A stretch of 24,627 nt of DNA from assembly GCA_964526035.1 (NCBI GenBank), contig CAZGKE010000039.1, forward strand, positions 1 through 24,627, given 5' to 3'. The notes beneath the pieces are model-generated. The model was given only the letters and a program-made list of their open reading frames with translations. It ran no database searches and had not been told where the DNA came from. Shown one piece after another: positions 1 to 6,297 of this stretch. The DNA is from DAOMOD01 sp964526035 (GTDB taxonomy: Bacteria > Pseudomonadota > Gammaproteobacteria > Xanthomonadales > BPKI01). How positions within the stretch are numbered: the first letter of the stretch is position 1; the number at the start of each line of letters is the position of its first letter. A program made the translations under genes and the position numbers.

Positions 1-50
1 GCCGTGCCCATGCCGCATCTGCGGCGGCAAGGCCGGCGACAGGGGCCTTT

Positions 51-719
51 TCAGTAACCCAAAACCCCCAGATCCAGCGCAGCGGACGGCGTCGTGCCCC
101 CCCAGGGCAACACGCCCAGGCATGGGGCGTCGACGTTGCCGGCCAGCGTTTCGATCACGGCATCCTCAGCCAGCATGTTCTGCTCGACACGATTGCCGAT
201 CCAGCCGATCAGTCGACAGCCGTCGTCAGCAATTGCCCTGGCACTGAGCAGCGCGTGATTGATGCAGCCCAGCCGCAGTCCGACCACCAGCAGCACGCCC
301 GCGTCGAGCGCCTTGACCACATTCGCCTGCCACAGCCCCTGATCCAGCGGTGACATCCAACCGCCGGCGCCCTCGACCAGCAGAGGTTCGCCCGTTTGGC
401 GCAGACGGTTCGCGATGTCGACGATGTGTTGCAGGTCGACCCTGGTTGCCGCCAACTGCGCGGCGATATGCGGCGACACGGGTTCGGCGAACGCGTAGGG
501 ATTCACGTCGGCGTAGCGTGCCGGTATGGCGCAGGCCTCCATGAGCTTCAAGGCATCGTCGTTGACCCATGCGCCGTCGCGCAGCGTGCAGCCGCTGGCC
601 ACAGGCTTCATCACGATCGGCGTGCGTCCGGCCGCCTGCAGCGCGTGCACCAGCGCCACCGTGCACCAGGTCTTGCCGACACCGGTGTCGGTGCCCGTGA
701 CGAAGTACGCCCGGGTCAT
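51..719 (-). CDS. bioD: Dethiobiotin synthetase BioD
   Basis: ATP-dependent carboxylase that closes the ureido ring of dethiobiotin from 7,8-diaminopelargonate and CO2, the penultimate step of biotin synthesis, in the cytoplasm. The 222-residue product (E. coli BioD is of similar size) opens MTRAYFVTGTDTGVGKT, with the P-loop GTDTGVGKT at residues 9-17 and the family motif KPVASG near residues 36-41. A VEGAGGW motif lies mid-protein. I chose the ATG at 717-719 because the motif-bearing part starts there; the same frame is open upstream, but that part lies inside the neighbouring gene and is not BioD-like. The start overlaps the stop of the upstream TMEM175-like gene by 4 nt (ATGA), so the two are probably translationally coupled. 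No other bio genes are visible, so the biotin operon is elsewhere or beyond the left edge. Confidence 0.95.
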   Translation of the reverse strand: MTRAYFVTGTDTGVGKTWCTVALVHALQAAGRTPIVMKPVASGCTLRDGAWVNDDALKLMEACAIPARYADVNPYAFAEPVSPHIAAQLAATRVDLQHIVDIANRLRQTGEPLLVEGAGGWMSPLDQGLWQANVVKALDAGVLLVVGLRLGCINHALLSARAIADDGCRLIGWIGNRVEQNMLAEDAVIETLAGNVDAPCLGVLPWGGTTPSAALDLGVLGY

Positions 720-1474
720 TTCTGCGCGGCGCTGGGTGCGCGCGACAGCGGAGCCGCACCCTCGATACTCTCCAGGTGGCGCTGTTGCCGCCGCAGCAGC
801 CACGGCAACAGCAGAAGCAGGTTGTAGCAAAGCCCGGGCGCCATCAGCAGCCATACCGAATCGCGCGCCGGCAGGGTCAACGCGACCACGGCCGACAGCA
901 GGCCGGTACTGGCAATCAACGCGTTGGCGCGCAGCTCGATGCGCGTGCCTATGCGCTCCTCGGCGCTCAGACCCAGCCTGTCGCGCAGCCGCCAGGCATG
1001 CATGTAAAGCAGCCACAGCACGCCGGACAGCGCAGCAAAACCGAATCCGTAGGCCACGTAGATATCAAGAAGGTCGCGCGCGCTGTTCAGGGAAAACCCG
1101 GCGGCCAGCCAGCCACCGCTCAGCCAGTGGAACAGCGAAGCCGTAAGCATCCGCAGCGGATAGACGTAGACCAGCACCAGGAACACCAGCAGCAAGGAAA
1201 GCATTACGGTGACACCGTCCTCGAGGCCGAAGCGCCGACTCCAGCGATGGTGCGAGTACCAGAACATGGCGATGATGGCGAAGCTGGCCGCAAACGCCGG
1301 CACCGCCTTGAACGCATTGCGAAGCTCGTCGACATTGCCGGGAACGGCATCCACCATCACCACCAGCAGCGTCACGGCAAACGCGAACGCCGCATCGACG
1401 AAGGTCTCGGTGCGGGTAGTCAGGGCGCCGCGATCGACGAATCCGTCCGCGCCCACCTGGTCTGTCGGCTTCAT
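716..1474 (-). CDS. TMEM175-like (DUF1211) membrane protein, putative K+ channel
   Basis: A 252-residue integral membrane protein with about six hydrophobic segments. Near the N-terminus it carries RTETFVDAAFAFAVTLLV (residues 21-38). This matches the first-helix signature of bacterial TMEM175/DUF1211 proteins, R-x3-FSD-x2-FAI-x2-TLL, except that the FSD serine is a valine (FVD). Characterised members form potassium-selective pores as tetramers; the function here is inferred from the family. A YSHHRW motif around residues 73-78 and the large hydrophobic C-terminal half also fit. The C-terminus is charged and polar. It overlaps bioD by 4 nt and lies upstream of it on the same strand, a coupling with no obvious metabolic logic. 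The intergenic space to the divergent gene at 1590 is about 115 bp. Confidence 0.8.
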   Translation of the reverse strand: MKPTDQVGADGFVDRGALTTRTETFVDAAFAFAVTLLVVMVDAVPGNVDELRNAFKAVPAFAASFAIIAMFWYSHHRWSRRFGLEDGVTVMLSLLLVFLVLVYVYPLRMLTASLFHWLSGGWLAAGFSLNSARDLLDIYVAYGFGFAALSGVLWLLYMHAWRLRDRLGLSAEERIGTRIELRANALIASTGLLSAVVALTLPARDSVWLLMAPGLCYNLLLLLPWLLRRQQRHLESIEGAAPLSRAPSAAQK

Positions 1475-1553
1475 GGGGCAAGCATTCCTGCTGCGGCGTT
1501 CGATGGCAATACCCAGAAAGGGACTCCCGCCTGCCGCGGATCGGGCAACGCGC

Positions 1554-1559
1554 TAGAAT
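1554..1559 (+). promoter_or_regulatory. Candidate -10 box (TAGAAT) for the fRMsr gene
   Basis: TAGAAT matches the sigma-70 -10 consensus at 5 of 6 positions. It lies 30 nt before the GTG start at 1590, which would give a leader of about 24 nt. No convincing -35 box is seen 16-18 nt upstream. Confidence 0.4.
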
Positions 1560-1589
1560 CGGGCCTGTCACCCAGTACCGGATGCCAAT

Positions 1590-2081
1590 GTGTTTGAAGT
1601 CGACACCATCGAGGGCTTGAGCAAGTCCGAACAGTACGCGAGCCTTCTCCAGCAGGCGCAGGCGCTGATGCACGGTGAGAGCGACATGGTGGCCAACGCC
1701 GCCAACGTGGCGGCGCTCTACTACCACAGCCTGATTGAAGTGAACTGGTTCGGATTCTATTTCTGGGACGGGCGCGAGCTGGTCGTCGGCCCTTTCCAGG
1801 GTCGCCCGGCGTGCGTGCGCATCGCCCTGGGCAAGGGTGTCTGCGGAACGGCCGCCGCCACCGGAACCACGCAAATGGTGGCCGACGTCGATGCCTTTCC
1901 CGGCCATATCCCCTGCGACAGCGCCTCGCGCTCGGAAATCGTCATCCCGCTCCAACGCGCCGACGGCAGCCTGCTGGGCGTGCTCGACGTGGACAGCCCG
2001 GTGCATGATCGATTCGACCACGAAGATCGCGACGGTCTGGAATCACTCGCCGCGGCGTTCGTCCAGGCGCTGCGCTCATGA
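1590..2081 (+). CDS. msrC: Free-methionine-(R)-sulfoxide reductase (GAF domain, fRMsr)
   Basis: Reduces the R-diastereomer of free methionine sulfoxide in the cytoplasm using the thioredoxin system. The 163-residue protein is a single GAF domain of the YebR/MsrC type. The three family cysteines are present: C75 (RPACVRI), C85 (GKGVCGTAA) and C109 (HIPCDSASRSEI). The last two motifs are nearly identical to those of E. coli fRMsr. NWFGFYFW (52-59) and the closing DVDSP (133-137) are also typical. The start is the GTG at 1590; an ATG two bases earlier (1588) is out of frame and ends quickly, and the Shine-Dalgarno match is weak. Its stop overlaps the start of the next gene (ATGA, 2078-2081), indicating translational coupling with the TfoX-domain protein. 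Confidence 0.92.
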   Translation: MFEVDTIEGLSKSEQYASLLQQAQALMHGESDMVANAANVAALYYHSLIEVNWFGFYFWDGRELVVGPFQGRPACVRIALGKGVCGTAAATGTTQMVADVDAFPGHIPCDSASRSEIVIPLQRADGSLLGVLDVDSPVHDRFDHEDRDGLESLAAAFVQALRS

Positions 2082-2449
2082 GCGGTCCGATCCGCAACAT
2101 CGGGCCCAAGTCGACCGCCTGGTTGCGTCAGGTCGGCATACGCAGCATGGAAGATCTCGAGCAGATGGGCGTGCTGGAAGCGTTCATCAAGGTCAAGCGC
2201 GCCGGCTTTCGCCCCAGCCTGAACCTGCTTTGGTCGATGGAAGGCGCCATGCGCGACTGCCACTGGACCGATGTGCCTGAAGAGCGCCGCGCTGAGCTGT
2301 CGGGCCTGCTGGATGCAGCCGAGAACGTCGCCAATGCCGCCAGCGCCCGCCCAGTCGGCGAAGTGGTGACGCGAATCTCCGAAGGCTATGAGGATGAGCT
2401 GGACGAAGACGGCTTGCCCAGCCTCTTCGATCCACCCGAAAAGGATTGA
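2078..2449 (+). CDS. TfoX C-terminal-domain protein
   Basis: A 123-residue protein whose first 75 or so residues match the TfoX C-terminal domain: IRNIGPKSTAWLRQVGI at 4-20, then EDLEQMG and LNLLWSMEGA. This helix-hairpin-helix-like fold forms the second half of the competence regulator TfoX/Sxy. Here it stands alone, with no N-terminal TfoX domain, as in many proteobacterial paralogues of unknown function, so a role in competence should not be assumed. The tail after residue 80 is acidic and probably flexible. The start overlaps the fRMsr stop by 4 nt. The gene converges on the minus-strand gene ending at 2476, only 26 bp away, and no clear terminator separates them. Confidence 0.8.
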   Translation: MSGPIRNIGPKSTAWLRQVGIRSMEDLEQMGVLEAFIKVKRAGFRPSLNLLWSMEGAMRDCHWTDVPEERRAELSGLLDAAENVANAASARPVGEVVTRISEGYEDELDEDGLPSLFDPPEKD

Positions 2450-2475
2450 CCCTGCGGACTCTGCACAGCGCCCGG

Positions 2476-2991
2476 TCAGTGGCGCCGCGTAGACCCTGAT
2501 TGCACCATGGTGGCCAACGGCGTCAGGCGCAGATCCACCGTCGTGTTTGAATGCGCCACCCGGCGCACGCCGCCCAGCACCTCGACCAGCGCCGCGTAGG
2601 CTTCGGCAAGACGCATGAACAGCGCGGCGTACGTGCTGCGCGCCTGCTCGGCGGCCGCGAGATAGGCGCTGGCCCCGACCGATTCGAAATAGCCCGCCGA
2701 CACCCGGCTTCGCGCGGCCTGCTCGGGAAACAGCCCGGAGACGATCAGGCAGCGATCGCCGACATCGCGAAGCTCATCGATGCGCTGGCTTCCGATCAGT
2801 TCCATGGCCGCGAGAAGCTCGAGCGCGAAGACCCGCCCAAGCAGCGGCGCATCCCGCTGGTGGCGCATCAGCAGGAAAACCAGATAGCTTTCGAGCTCTT
2901 CATCGAGATGCGTGCCGCAGCGGCTGCCGCCTTCCTGCACCAGCTGCTGCCATAGTTCCGTGGCATAGCCCTGACGTAGCGAATCGCTCAT
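2476..2991 (-). CDS. Conserved helical protein of unknown function
   Basis: Not recognised as a named family. The 171-residue product is predicted mostly alpha-helical and soluble, with no signal peptide. Notable stretches are ELESYLVFLLMRH (about 33-45), a segment GDRCLIVSGLFPEQAAR, and VSAGYFESVGASAY. I recall similar GD-x4-SGLFP and SxxYF proteins of unknown function in gammaproteobacteria, but cannot verify this here. I chose the ATG at 2989-2991 because GGAAAG lies about 6 nt upstream on the minus strand; an in-frame GTG at 3021 would add ten residues. The codon pattern resembles its neighbours. It lies downstream of glmS on the same strand, about 110 bp away, and may be co-transcribed with it unless the weak hairpin at 3066-3086 terminates. 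Confidence 0.7.
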   Translation of the reverse strand: MSDSLRQGYATELWQQLVQEGGSRCGTHLDEELESYLVFLLMRHQRDAPLLGRVFALELLAAMELIGSQRIDELRDVGDRCLIVSGLFPEQAARSRVSAGYFESVGASAYLAAAEQARSTYAALFMRLAEAYAALVEVLGGVRRVAHSNTTVDLRLTPLATMVQSGSTRRH

Positions 2992-3065
2992 GCGCGTCTT
3001 TCCGATGGCGTGCGCAGCCACCTTCGCATGCAGGTTTAGCAGAGGAAGTTCGCGCCACCAAATCA

Positions 3066-3086
3066 GCAGCCACCGTTGGCGGCTGC
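3066..3086 (-). terminator. Weak hairpin after glmS
   Basis: GCAGCC (3066-3071) pairs with GGCTGC (3081-3086), with an inner CC/GG pair and a GTT loop. On the minus strand it is followed only by a short T run (GATTTGG), so termination is uncertain. Confidence 0.3.
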
Positions 3087-3103
3087 CAGCGTCCGGCGAT
3101 CAC

Positions 3104-4936
3104 CTACTCCACGGTCACCGATTTCGCCAGGTTGCGGGGCTGATCCACATCGGTTCCGCGCAGCACCGCGACGTGATACGCAAGCAGCTGCAGCGGCACG
3201 GTGAACAGGATCGGCGAGACGAATTCGCCCACCCTCGGCATCGAAATGAGGTGACCGCGCTCGCGAATCAGGTCGCGGCCGACGCCTTCCTCGGCCAGCA
3301 CGAACAGCTCGCCACCGCGTGTCTTCACTTCCTCGATGTTCGACTTCACCTTCTCCAGCAGGCGGTCGCTGGGCGCCACCGCGATCACCGGCATGTTCTC
3401 GTCAACCAGCGCCAGCGGGCCGTGCTTGAGCTCGCCGGCGGCGTAGGCCTCGGCGTGGATGTAGGAGATTTCCTTGAGCTTGAGCGCGCCTTCCTGGGCG
3501 ATGGGGAAATGCACGCCGCGGCCGAGAAAGAGAGCGTGTTGGCGATGGACGAAATGTTCGGCCAGCGCTTTCAGCTTGTCGTCAAGCGCGAGAATCTCCA
3601 GGACTGCGGCGGGACAGGCTTCGAGCTCGCCGACCAGTTCACGGCAGCGCGCCTCGTCCAGTCCGCGCATGCGCGCAAGCGTGAGCGTCAGAAGCGCCAA
3701 CGCGGCGAGCTGCGTGGTAAAGGCCTTGGTGCTGGCGACGCCGATTTCCGGTCCGGCGCGGGTCATCAGGCAGAACTGCGATTCGCGCAGAATGGAGCTT
3801 TCGGGCACGTTGCATATCGCCAGCGTGGCCAGATAGCCGAGTCCCTTGGCCTGCTTCAGCGCGGCCAGCGTGTCGGCGGTTTCGCCGGACTGGGAAATGG
3901 TGACGAACAGCGAGTCGGGCATCACCACGGCGTCGCGATAGCGGTACTCGCTGGCGATCTCCACGCTGCACGGAAGCCCGGTCAGCGATTCGATCCAGTA
4001 GCGCGCCACGCTGCCTGCGTGATAGCTGGTGCCGCAGGCGACGATCTGCACCGCGCGAACCTTGCTTAGCAGCGCGTCGGCATCCGGCCCGAAGATGCCC
4101 GGCAGCACCCGGCCCGCCAGCACGCGCCCCTCCAGCGTGTCGGCGATGGCCGACGGCTGTTCGTGGATCTCTTTCAGCATGTAGTGGCGGTACTCGCCGC
4201 GCTGCACGGCGTCGGCGTTGAACTGCGTCACCTTCACCGGTCTGTCGACCGCCGCGCCGCCGCTGTCGAACACGCGAAGCTCGCCGCCGCGGATCTCGAC
4301 CACGTCGCCGTCTTCGAGATAGATGAAACGCCGCGTGACCGGCAGCAGCGCGTGCACGTCCGAGGCGACGAAATGACTGTCCTCACCCACCCCCACCACC
4401 AGCGGGCTGCCGCGACGGGCGCCGATCACCACATTCGGCTCGCGCGTGGAGACCACGGCGATCGCAAAGGCCCCATGAAGCTGTGCGACGGTCTGCTGGA
4501 CCGCCTCAAGCAAGCCGACGCCGGTGGCGTGGATGGACTCGATCAGATGGGCGATGACTTCGGTGTCGGTCTCGGAGAGAAAGGTGAAACCCTTCGCCTG
4601 CAGCACTTCGCGAAGCGGCTGGTGATTCTCGATGATGCCGTTGTGAACCAGCGCCACGGTGTCGCCCGAGGCCACCGGATGCGCGTTGCGGGTGTTGGGT
4701 GCGCCATGGGTGGCCCAGCGGGTGTGGGCGATGCCGGTGAGGCCTTGCATCGGCTCTGCGGCGAGCAGCGATTCCAGATCGCGCACCTTGCCCTGCGTGC
4801 GCAGCCGCTGCAGGGTGCCGTCGCTGACCACGCAAACCCCCGCGGAATCGTAGCCGCGGTACTCCAGGGCCTTGAGGCCATTGACCAGGATCGGAACCAG
4901 ATTCTGCCGTGTGACGCCGGCGACGATGCCGCACAT
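3104..4936 (-). CDS. glmS: Glutamine--fructose-6-phosphate aminotransferase GlmS
   Basis: Makes glucosamine-6-phosphate from fructose-6-phosphate and glutamine, the entry step to peptidoglycan and LPS amino sugars. The protein has 610 residues (E. coli 609). It starts MCGIVAGV, so Cys2 becomes the N-terminal nucleophile of the class II glutaminase domain (about 1-220) after methionine removal. GYDSAG, HTRWATHG and HNGIIEN are intact. Two SIS sugar-isomerase domains follow (about 290-425 and 460-600), with ACGTSYHA, SQSGETADT and the invariant C-terminus KSVTVE. I chose the ATG at 4934-4936 because Cys2 is obligatory; the open frame upstream is not GlmS-like. A TACAAT -10 box lies 31 nt upstream. 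No glmS ribozyme is expected or seen. No glmU or other hexosamine gene is adjacent in the window. Confidence 0.97.
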   Translation of the reverse strand: MCGIVAGVTRQNLVPILVNGLKALEYRGYDSAGVCVVSDGTLQRLRTQGKVRDLESLLAAEPMQGLTGIAHTRWATHGAPNTRNAHPVASGDTVALVHNGIIENHQPLREVLQAKGFTFLSETDTEVIAHLIESIHATGVGLLEAVQQTVAQLHGAFAIAVVSTREPNVVIGARRGSPLVVGVGEDSHFVASDVHALLPVTRRFIYLEDGDVVEIRGGELRVFDSGGAAVDRPVKVTQFNADAVQRGEYRHYMLKEIHEQPSAIADTLEGRVLAGRVLPGIFGPDADALLSKVRAVQIVACGTSYHAGSVARYWIESLTGLPCSVEIASEYRYRDAVVMPDSLFVTISQSGETADTLAALKQAKGLGYLATLAICNVPESSILRESQFCLMTRAGPEIGVASTKAFTTQLAALALLTLTLARMRGLDEARCRELVGELEACPAAVLEILALDDKLKALAEHFVHRQHALFLGRGVHFPIAQEGALKLKEISYIHAEAYAAGELKHGPLALVDENMPVIAVAPSDRLLEKVKSNIEEVKTRGGELFVLAEEGVGRDLIRERGHLISMPRVGEFVSPILFTVPLQLLAYHVAVLRGTDVDQPRNLAKSVTVE

Positions 4937-4966
4937 GAATGGGGAATCCCACGAAAACGGGCGCCC

Positions 4967-4972
4967 ATTGTA
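4967..4972 (-). promoter_or_regulatory. Candidate -10 box (TACAAT) for glmS
   Basis: On the minus strand TACAAT lies 30 nt before the glmS ATG, matching the sigma-70 -10 at 5 of 6 positions. The -35 region is unconvincing. Confidence 0.45.
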
Positions 4973-5115
4973 GCTGCGCCCGCTGACGCGGACCTGACCG
5001 TTGCAGGGCCGCGAGCAGCCCAGCCGCACCAGCCATCACCCAATCGCCCAGACTCATTTGTCGTTGGAACACCGCGCCCCTTCCAGGCCCAAGTGCCATT
5101 GGAAGAGGCTGCAGC

Positions 5116-5144
5116 TTGACGCCAAAAGTGGCCGAGACCAAAAT
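5116..5144 (+). promoter_or_regulatory. Candidate promoter of tRNA-Met
   Basis: TTGACG (5116-5121) is followed after 17 nt by CAAAAT (5139-5144), matching the -35 at 5 of 6 positions and the -10 at 4 of 6. The expected start near 5151 leaves about 16 nt of 5' leader before the mature tRNA. Confidence 0.45.
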
Positions 5145-5166
5145 AGTCGGCTAGCTGTCATGCAAT

Positions 5167-5243
5167 GGCTATGTAGCTCAGCCGGTTAGAGCGCGGCACT
5201 CATAATGCTGAGGTCGGTGGTTCGAGTCCACCCATAGCCACCA
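5167..5243 (+). tRNA. tRNA-Met (CAT), elongator type
   Basis: A full cloverleaf can be folded. The acceptor stem is GGCTATG (5167-5173) with CATAGCC (5233-5239). The D arm is GCTC...GCGC (5176-5194). The anticodon stem CGGCA/TGCTG encloses the loop CTCATAA, with anticodon CAT at 5201-5203. The T arm is GGTGG/CCACC around TTCGAGT. The discriminator A is at 5240 and CCA is encoded (5241-5243). The acceptor stem pairs from its first base and the sequence closely resembles E. coli elongator tRNA-Met rather than initiator tRNA, which has a mismatched first pair. A decoding role at internal AUG codons is therefore expected; a tRNA-Ile2 (lysidine) identity is less likely given this similarity. Confidence 0.95.
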
Positions 5244-5248
5244 CCTTC

Positions 5249-5278
5249 CGAAACCCCGCGCAGCGCCGCGGGGTTTCG
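5249..5278 (+). terminator. Strong GC hairpin after tRNA-Met
   Basis: A perfect 12-bp stem: CGAAACCCCGCG (5249-5260) with CGCGGGGTTTCG (5267-5278), around a 6-nt loop. It begins 5 nt after the tRNA CCA. No T tract follows, but the AAA/TTT base of the stem is common in terminators of GC-rich bacteria. Confidence 0.6.
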
Positions 5279-5359
5279 CCGCTCCTCCAGGGGGATTGTA
5301 GGACGGCATCCCCATACCGCCGGTTTTCGGCGCGCGAGCAAGATGTCGGCACAGGGGTG

Positions 5360-5413
5360 CCGACCTACGATCGCGGTTGTAGGAGCCCACCCGTGGGCGA
5401 CCGGGGTGCGGCA
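5360..5413 (+). repeat. 54-bp direct repeat, copy 1 (B tail + C)
   Basis: Identical over 54 nt to 5647-5700. It runs from the end of palindrome B through the whole of palindrome C. Confidence 0.85.
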
Positions 5414-5453
5414 GCGATGGGAGGGGACGGTCGCGCACGGGTGGGCTCCTACA
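5378..5453. repeat. REPIN-like inverted pair of the C palindrome
   Basis: TGTAGGAGCCCACCCGTG starts at 5378. Its near-perfect reverse complement ends at 5453 (arm 5431-5453), with about 30 bp between the two arms. Two inverted REPs at this spacing form the doublet called a REPIN, the form usually mobilised by RAYT-type transposases. No RAYT gene lies in the window. Confidence 0.6.
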
Positions 5454-5512
5454 GGGCATGGCTTCTGTGGGAGGGGCCTCAGCCCCGACGGGGGCACTGC
5501 ATCGAAGCGAGG

Positions 5513-5580
5513 GGACGATCGCGGCTTTCGCCGCTCGGCTGCGGCGCAGCTACGTCGGGCTTCGCCCGAACCTACAGGGG
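5513..5580 (+). repeat. 68-bp direct repeat D, copy 1
   Basis: Matches 5711-5778 with a single A/G difference (A at 5548). Contains two small hairpins, GCGGCTTTCGCCGC and TCGGGCTTCGCCCGA, and ends in CCTACAGGGG. Confidence 0.85.
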
Positions 5581-5646
5581 GACTCGTGGGGCGGCATCCC
5601 CATGCCGCCGGATTTGGCGCTCGGGAACGATGTCGGCACAGGGATA

Positions 5647-5700
5647 CCGACCTACGATCGCGGTTGTAGGAGCCCACCCGTGGGCGACCGGGGTGCGGCA
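5647..5700 (+). repeat. 54-bp direct repeat, copy 2 (B tail + C)
   Basis: Exact copy of 5360-5413. The inverted C partner seen downstream of copy 1 is absent here. Confidence 0.85.
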
Positions 5701-5710
5701 CAGACGGAGC

Positions 5711-5778
5711 GGACGATCGCGGCTTTCGCCGCTCGGCTGCGGCGCGGCTACGTCGGGCTTCGCCCGAACCTACAGGGG
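5711..5778 (+). repeat. 68-bp direct repeat D, copy 2
   Basis: Second copy of the D unit at 5513-5580, starting 10 bp after the second B-C block. Confidence 0.85.
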
Positions 5779-5817
5779 ACTGGTAGGGCGGCATCCCGAT
5801 GCCGCCGGCATTGGGGC

Positions 5818-5868
5818 TTGTCCCGCCCAAGCTAACTGTGCATACTGTGCATATACCAGCAGCACAGT
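5818..5868 (+). promoter_or_regulatory. Promoter and putative GntR operator of the ABC operon
   Basis: TTGTCC (5818-5823), 17 nt, CATACT (5841-5846) gives a plausible sigma-70 promoter starting near 5853. The direct repeats ACTGTGCATA at 5835-5844 and 5844-5853 overlap the -10. An inverted copy, GCACAGT (5862-5868), makes a 7-bp inverted repeat with ACTGTGC (5844-5850) around an 11-nt spacer. YtrA-type GntR regulators typically bind palindromes in the promoter of their own operon, so autorepression here is the likely reading. Confidence 0.5.
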
Positions 5869-5874
5869 GATCCC

Positions 5875-6297
5875 GTGAGCCCCGAACTCTTTCTTTCGGC
5901 CAGTGATCCGCGGCCGATGTACCAGCAGATCATCGACCAGATCACGGCCAAGGTGATGGCCGGCGATTGGGCGGCCGGCCAGTCGCTGCCGTCAATCCGC
6001 GAGCTGGCTGCGGCCAGCCGGGTCAGCGTGATCACGGTGCGCCGTGCCTACGAAGAACTTGAGCGCGCTGGCGTGATCGCCACCCGGCAGGGCAAAGGCT
6101 CGGTGGTGGCCGAGCGCAGCGATCTGCCCATCGCGCTCATGCATGAGGAACTGCAGCGCCAGCTTGAGGCCCTGCTGGCCTGCGCGGTCCGATTGGGACT
6201 TCCGCGCAGCGAACTGCACCGCCTGATCGATCAGGCTGTCTACCCGGAAGCGGGTGCGGCGGCCCATCCCGAAACCCTGAAAGGACCGAAATCATGA
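5875..6297 (+). CDS. GntR-family regulator, YtrA type
   Basis: A 140-residue transcription factor. It has an N-terminal winged helix-turn-helix of the GntR class (PMYQQIIDQI about 14-23, LPSIRELAA about 43-51, VSVITVRRAYEELERAGVI about 55-73). The C-terminal tail of about 65 residues is too short for an FCD or UTRA effector domain. This short-tail layout is that of the YtrA subfamily, whose members usually repress adjacent ABC transporter operons. The start is the GTG at 5875; no good Shine-Dalgarno is seen and the predicted leader is about 22 nt. The stop overlaps the ATPase ATG (ATGA at 6294-6297). Family fit and neighbourhood agree; the inducing signal cannot be read from sequence. Confidence 0.9.
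   Translation: MSPELFLSASDPRPMYQQIIDQITAKVMAGDWAAGQSLPSIRELAAASRVSVITVRRAYEELERAGVIATRQGKGSVVAERSDLPIALMHEELQRQLEALLACAVRLGLPRSELHRLIDQAVYPEAGAAAHPETLKGPKS

Larger units (their letters stand above)
5298..5808. repeat. Cluster of GTAG-headed palindromic repeats (gene-free region)
   Basis: The stretch from the tRNA hairpin to the GntR promoter (about 550 bp) has no credible gene; the open frames in it are by-products of GC-rich repeats. It holds at least four repeat families. A (GGCGGCATCCCCATGCCGCC-like) occurs at 5298-5321, 5586-5611 and 5783-5808. B (GATGTCGGCAC...GTGCCGACCTAC) is at 5342-5368 and 5629-5655. C (TGTAGGAGCCCACCCGTGGG) is at 5378 and 5665, with an inverted partner at 5431-5453. 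D is at 5513-5580 and 5711-5778. The order A-B-C-D occurs twice and ends in a third A. A single unit of a fifth type (GGGAGGGGCCTCAGCCCC) lies at about 5468-5485. Copies of A and B recur at 9010-9078. Confidence 0.8.

Noticed and set aside
1..50. Possible gene end on the plus strand (TAA at 55-57) or hairpin after bioD
   Set aside because: Only about 18 codons are visible, with no recognisable motif; GCCGC-ATCT-GCGGC (13-26) is too small to call as a terminator.
4163..5119. Plus-strand frames opposite glmS
   Set aside because: GlmS on the minus strand is certain at full length; these are shadows.
5201..5203. tRNA as initiator Met or tRNA-Ile2 (lysidine)
   Set aside because: The first acceptor pair is a Watson-Crick G-C, unlike initiator tRNA, and the body matches elongator tRNA-Met; tRNA-Ile2 cannot be fully excluded by eye.
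5298..5808. Possible CRISPR array
   Set aside because: Repeats belong to several families of different length, are palindromic throughout and irregularly spaced, and there are no unique equal-length spacers or cas genes.
5280..5830. Long open frames on both strands through the repeat cluster
   Set aside because: They consist of translated palindromes (GC-rich, arginine/proline/glycine-rich, internally repeated) with no ribosome site or domain.
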